A program made the translations under genes and the position numbers. Source: Allium sativum (lineage: Eukaryota > Streptophyta > Magnoliopsida > Asparagales > Amaryllidaceae). Taken from it: a stretch of DNA of 64,000 nucleotides. The stretch spans positions 318,347,456-318,411,455 of the forward strand of contig CM060922.1 in assembly GCA_030737875.1 (NCBI GenBank), written 5' to 3'. The notes under the pieces are model-generated. The model was given only the letters and a program-made list of their open reading frames with translations, was not told the origin of the DNA and did no database searches. How positions within the stretch are numbered: position 1 is the stretch's first letter; each line of letters opens with the position of its first letter. Below, in pieces: positions 60,657 to 64,000 of the stretch.

Positions 60657-62293
60657 CATTTCACTTCTATTTCAGCACATATATAATTTTTACAACGCAT
60701 ATATAACTTATACATTGAACGTACAACTTATACAATGCTTATACAAGAGGTGTACAACGCTTATATAACTCATACATCGACTATATAATTTATACATCGT
60801 CATTTTCTATATCGTTTATAAATTAGAAATCTCACATTGGGTTCCACTCCACCAAAAATAGCAGAAGGCTCAGAAAAATATGCGGTCTCTTCTAGAATGT
60901 AGAAGACGTCCACACGAGTCCACTGTCTCTTGTTTCACTGAATTTCGTCAAGAAACGAAAAAGATATGATTTTTAGAAGTGGATCCAACTTTGCAACGCT
61001 TTTAGAAGTTGAAAACAGTTTAATTTATATAAAGCCGTACCTCTCAGCAAACAGTTCCAACTAGGTTTGGATTTTTCACCCAAACCGTGAAGCGATGCGA
61101 GGATCGGGCTATGCAGCGACGAGGAGGGAGGAAGGGCGCACGTGCGCGACGTGGTGGGGTCAGGTGCGGTGCACCCTGGTGGCGGCGGCGGAGCTCCAAA
61201 CGCGGCACCTTCCCGGGCTCGACTCTCGATGGATACACAATGGAAAAACCCGATTCTGGTATGGATTTAAAGAGGAGACGAAGCTCTTCAAAATGGATCA
61301 AGATTCATGTGATTTCGTTGAGTGGTTGCGGAGAAATCGAAGAGAGAAGTTTGGTGGCTGTTTCCGTCGTGCGCGCAGGGTTTACGGGGAGAGAGAAAGT
61401 TAATGGGCCAATGAGATTTTTTCTTTTATTTATATATTTTTAAAAATTCTAAAATACCCCCTTTCACACACGAACCCCAATCCAAACCCAACGACTGTCA
61501 TCCCTAGCGTTTTACCCCCATTCCGAACACAATGGGATATGTTTCGTAGACCCATTCGACTGTTTCAGTCAGTTTCCATTCAAATTAAAATATAAAACAT
61601 TCAATATTCGATTTGAACGTACATTTCAATTTGCCGGGGCCACAAACTGATTCGAAAAATTCCAGAAAAATAAATCTAGCTATGTTTTGACGATACGGTC
61701 CCAACAAAACTAGTTTCGTCGAATTCTGAGACCGTTTGCAAAAAGGCCCATTTCTGGTCGATCCAATTTAACTATAATTGACCAAACACGTTTTCCTTTG
61801 CCACGCTCACATACTAGCTTCAAAAATTATGAAATTTGAAACCTAGCAATAACTTCACATCCTGGATCTAACAAAAGTGGTTTCATCGAATTCCGAGGTC
61901 GTATGCAAAATGGCCAATTTCACGGGCTATATAATTTCCATAGCGACCTTTCTGAAAATTCATTCCCATAACATTTGCTTTCCGCTATGAAACTTCGATT
62001 TTTCAGATTCGTTAGAAAGGTATTCACTAACAGATTTAAATATTTTTGGTTTCACTCAAATCCGTTTTGTTTTGCACTCGGTACAGTCCGACAAAGTTTG
62101 AATTCAATTTTTGAAACTGCAGCGCCATTTCAGGCCTTGTTTATAATTAGAATTAATTATATTCGTTCTCAAACGTCGATTCAAACTCTCTTTTCATTGC
62201 TATTATTTAAAATATTTATTTTAAATATTTAAAATCCATTATTTTAGCCAATTTAAATTTTTTAAATTGGTTCAGATTTTTCGGGTTGTTACA

Positions 62294-63479
62294 ATCTCCC
62301 CCACTTAAAACTTTTCGTCCCCGAAAAGGAACAAAGTCGAAAGTGGTTTGATTAATCAACTCTGCGTTCGATCCGGCTTCCATTCTCCAACTTTTCAGTT
62401 TCTGAGAATTTTCAAATTCTTCAAAAATTTGGCTAACACCCGGAATTTTCGAAAAATTTCGCCATAACCTCCTTTGTACGGGGAGAGGTTTGGAAATTTA
62501 TTGGGCCGTATTAGGTACCCAATAAATCCTAATAAGCATACACATATTTTAAGTGATATATTCTGGTGTTTACAGGGGAGCGTGTATTGATAATAACTCC
62601 AGAGAATAAATTCTCGTCACCCTGTCAAAGCCTGAGGGAGTGTGTATTTTAAATGCTCCAGAGGATAAATCCTCGTCACCTCGTCCCGTGTGGGAAATAA
62701 ATAGTCCATGTGCCGTATCTAATAACTAGAGAGATGTGATTATTGTCAACTCCAGACCCGTTTGGGGTTTTTATTTATCTGGCAAATTTATCGTTACAAT
62801 TTAAATAGTCCATATCAGTCATCAGTTCGACCTGTAAAATATAGTCATCGCCATACAAGCCTCTCGCTCGTATGGTAAATCTTCCACCTCGTCACACAAG
62901 CTCCAAATGCTTATGTGGTATATAATGAAGTATGCCTATCTTCAGAAGTATGCCATGCAGTGTAGTTCAAAATTAATTGTTACTATCCTATGGCGATATT
63001 TATTATTTCACACAGAACAACCAACACTCCGCATCCAATGGCATTCACAGGAGTTGATATAATAATATCTCGCATCCAACTCATTAAGGTTTACCTATTT
63101 GTCGGGCACGCAAATAAAATCTTTACTCAACAGCTAATCCATTTACTTGTTCAAACATATATAATGCACAAGTATATATATTTCTATATATTTTTAACTC
63201 AGTTCAATGTGTGATTTAAATGAATAAATTCTACCATTATTCCATTATTGATTAAATTAACTATCGTTTTAATAATTTAATTAATCAAATCTACTATCAC
63301 ACAACACAAACAACAATCAAATTGTTTTTAACTTTTCAAAAATATACTAATCAATTTCCATACTATTTTAAATCATTCGGACTATAGAATTAAAAGTGCA
63401 CATCCATGGAAAGAAAATAACAACAGAGTAGAGAACTAATTGGTAATGCAAAGTATGGTAAATGTACCTTGCACCGGAG
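62294..63479 (-). other. RE10 polypurine tract and 3' untranslated region
   Basis: In element orientation TTTAAGTGGGGGAGAT (62,294-62,309) precedes the LTR. The spacer holds two to three copies of a CTCCAGAG.ATAAAT.CTCGTCACC unit (62,595-62,760). No gene recognised. Confidence 0.75.
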
Positions 63480-64000
63480 TCAATCAGAGATATCCACTCG
63501 GCATCTAGGATAGGCTTTCTGAATGCTCTCCTCAGTTTCCCAAGTACATTCTCGCGGATCTCCACTCCATTGCACTTTGACTAAGTGAACCTTCTTGTTC
63601 CTCAGCTCTTTGGTTTCTTTGCCGATAATCTTGAGCGGCTCTCTTCTTACAGCTAATTCTGGAGTAATTTCAATATCCTGTTGAGCTGCTTCTTCCACGA
63701 TCAAGTCTGGATCATGAACGTGCTTTCGAAGTTGAGATATGTGAAATACATCATGAACTCCAGGCAACCAACCAGGCAATTTAACCTTATAAGCGAGGGT
63801 TCCGATCCGTTCCAGAATAGGAAACGGACCAATGAATTTGGGCGCCAACTTTCCAGTCTTACCGAACCGGATAACTCCTCTCATCGGCGAACTTTCAAAT
63901 ATACATAGTCGCCAACAGCAAAGGATATATCTCTTCTTCTTCTATCAGCATAGCTCTTTTGTCAGCTTTGAGTGGCCAGTAATCGTTTCTTAATAAAGTC
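63480..64000 (-). pseudogene. RE10 pol C-terminus: integrase end and chromodomain, damaged
   Basis: Minus-strand reading shows the conserved post-core integrase region ([14 protein letters not shown] at 63,915-63,961; IRFGKTGKLAPKFIGPFPIL; GVHDVFHISQLRKHVHDPDL) and a chromodomain (LVKVQWSGDPRECTWETEES) near 63,525-63,590. A TGA stop at 63,962-63,964 and a one-base loss near 63,887 break the frame, so this copy is inactive. It continues beyond the window. Confidence 0.85.

Larger units (their letters stand above)
56943..62293 (-). repeat. RE10 3' LTR (about 5,350 bp)
   Basis: In element orientation it starts TGTAACAACCCG and ends GGGGTCGTCA. Inside are a ~245-bp tandem duplication (58,794-59,245), a 114-bp tandem array (59,500-60,235), a TA microsatellite (60,600-60,654), a GC-rich block (61,090-61,400) and a ~175-bp degenerate duplication (61,645-61,960). 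TATATAAA on the minus strand near 61,024-61,033 may be the core promoter. The left end is less certain than the right. Confidence 0.7.
56943..64000 (-). mobile_element. RE10: chromovirus, minus strand, 3' LTR and end of pol
   Basis: A long LTR (56,943-62,293), polypurine tract, 3' untranslated region and the integrase C-terminus with chromodomain up to the window edge. The rest of pol, gag and the 5' LTR lie to the right. LTR modules match RE2. Confidence 0.85.

Overview
The window is plant nuclear DNA made almost entirely of LTR retrotransposons. I see no host protein gene, rRNA, tRNA or CRISPR array. Ty3/gypsy elements with tRNA-iMet primer sites and C-terminal chromodomains, Tat-type Ty3/gypsy elements with an extra antisense gene, and a Ty1/copia gag together point to a flowering plant with a large, repeat-rich genome. 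The species cannot be read from this sequence. Element labels RE1 to RE10 are mine.

Layout. RE1 (1-6,059, +) is the 3' end of a Tat element: antisense gene, spacer, polypurine tract, 3' LTR. 6,060-9,284 is AT-rich, probably worn LTR remains. From 9,285 rightward each element stops where the next begins: RE2 (chromovirus LTR, +), RE3 (Ty1/copia 5' LTR and gag, +), RE4 (Tat, -, 14,107-48,178), RE7 (Tat LTR and gag, +, 48,179-50,961), RE8 (chromovirus LTR, +, 50,962-54,971), RE9 (chromovirus LTR, +, 54,972-56,942) and RE10 (chromovirus, -, 56,943 to the window end). This reads as successive nested insertions whose other halves lie to the right of the window. RE4 also carries two internal insertions: RE5 (+, 18,274-27,049) in its antisense gene and RE6 (-, 32,539-43,587) in its RT/RNase H region.

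RE6 is the only element with an intact gag-pol (1,475 codons), a matching 5-bp target duplication (GTACT) and LTRs that look identical where both are present. Its 5' LTR has lost about 590 bp, including the TATA box, and the gap is patched with short templated filler. RE3, RE4, RE5, RE7 and RE10 have broken coding regions; RE2, RE8 and RE9 show only LTR and leader sequence.

The most interesting biology is the antisense gene of the Tat elements. In RE1 and RE4 it encodes a Ser/acid-rich N-terminus, a Transposase_28-like ('gypsy type') domain, a basic RGG/RS-like stretch, a long coiled coil and a lysine-rich tail. It has recognisable introns on its own strand, one at the same position and phase in both elements. 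The spacer upstream of this gene carries the same element-specific short motif as the U3 promoter region of the LTR, which suggests that the sense and antisense transcription units respond to the same factor.
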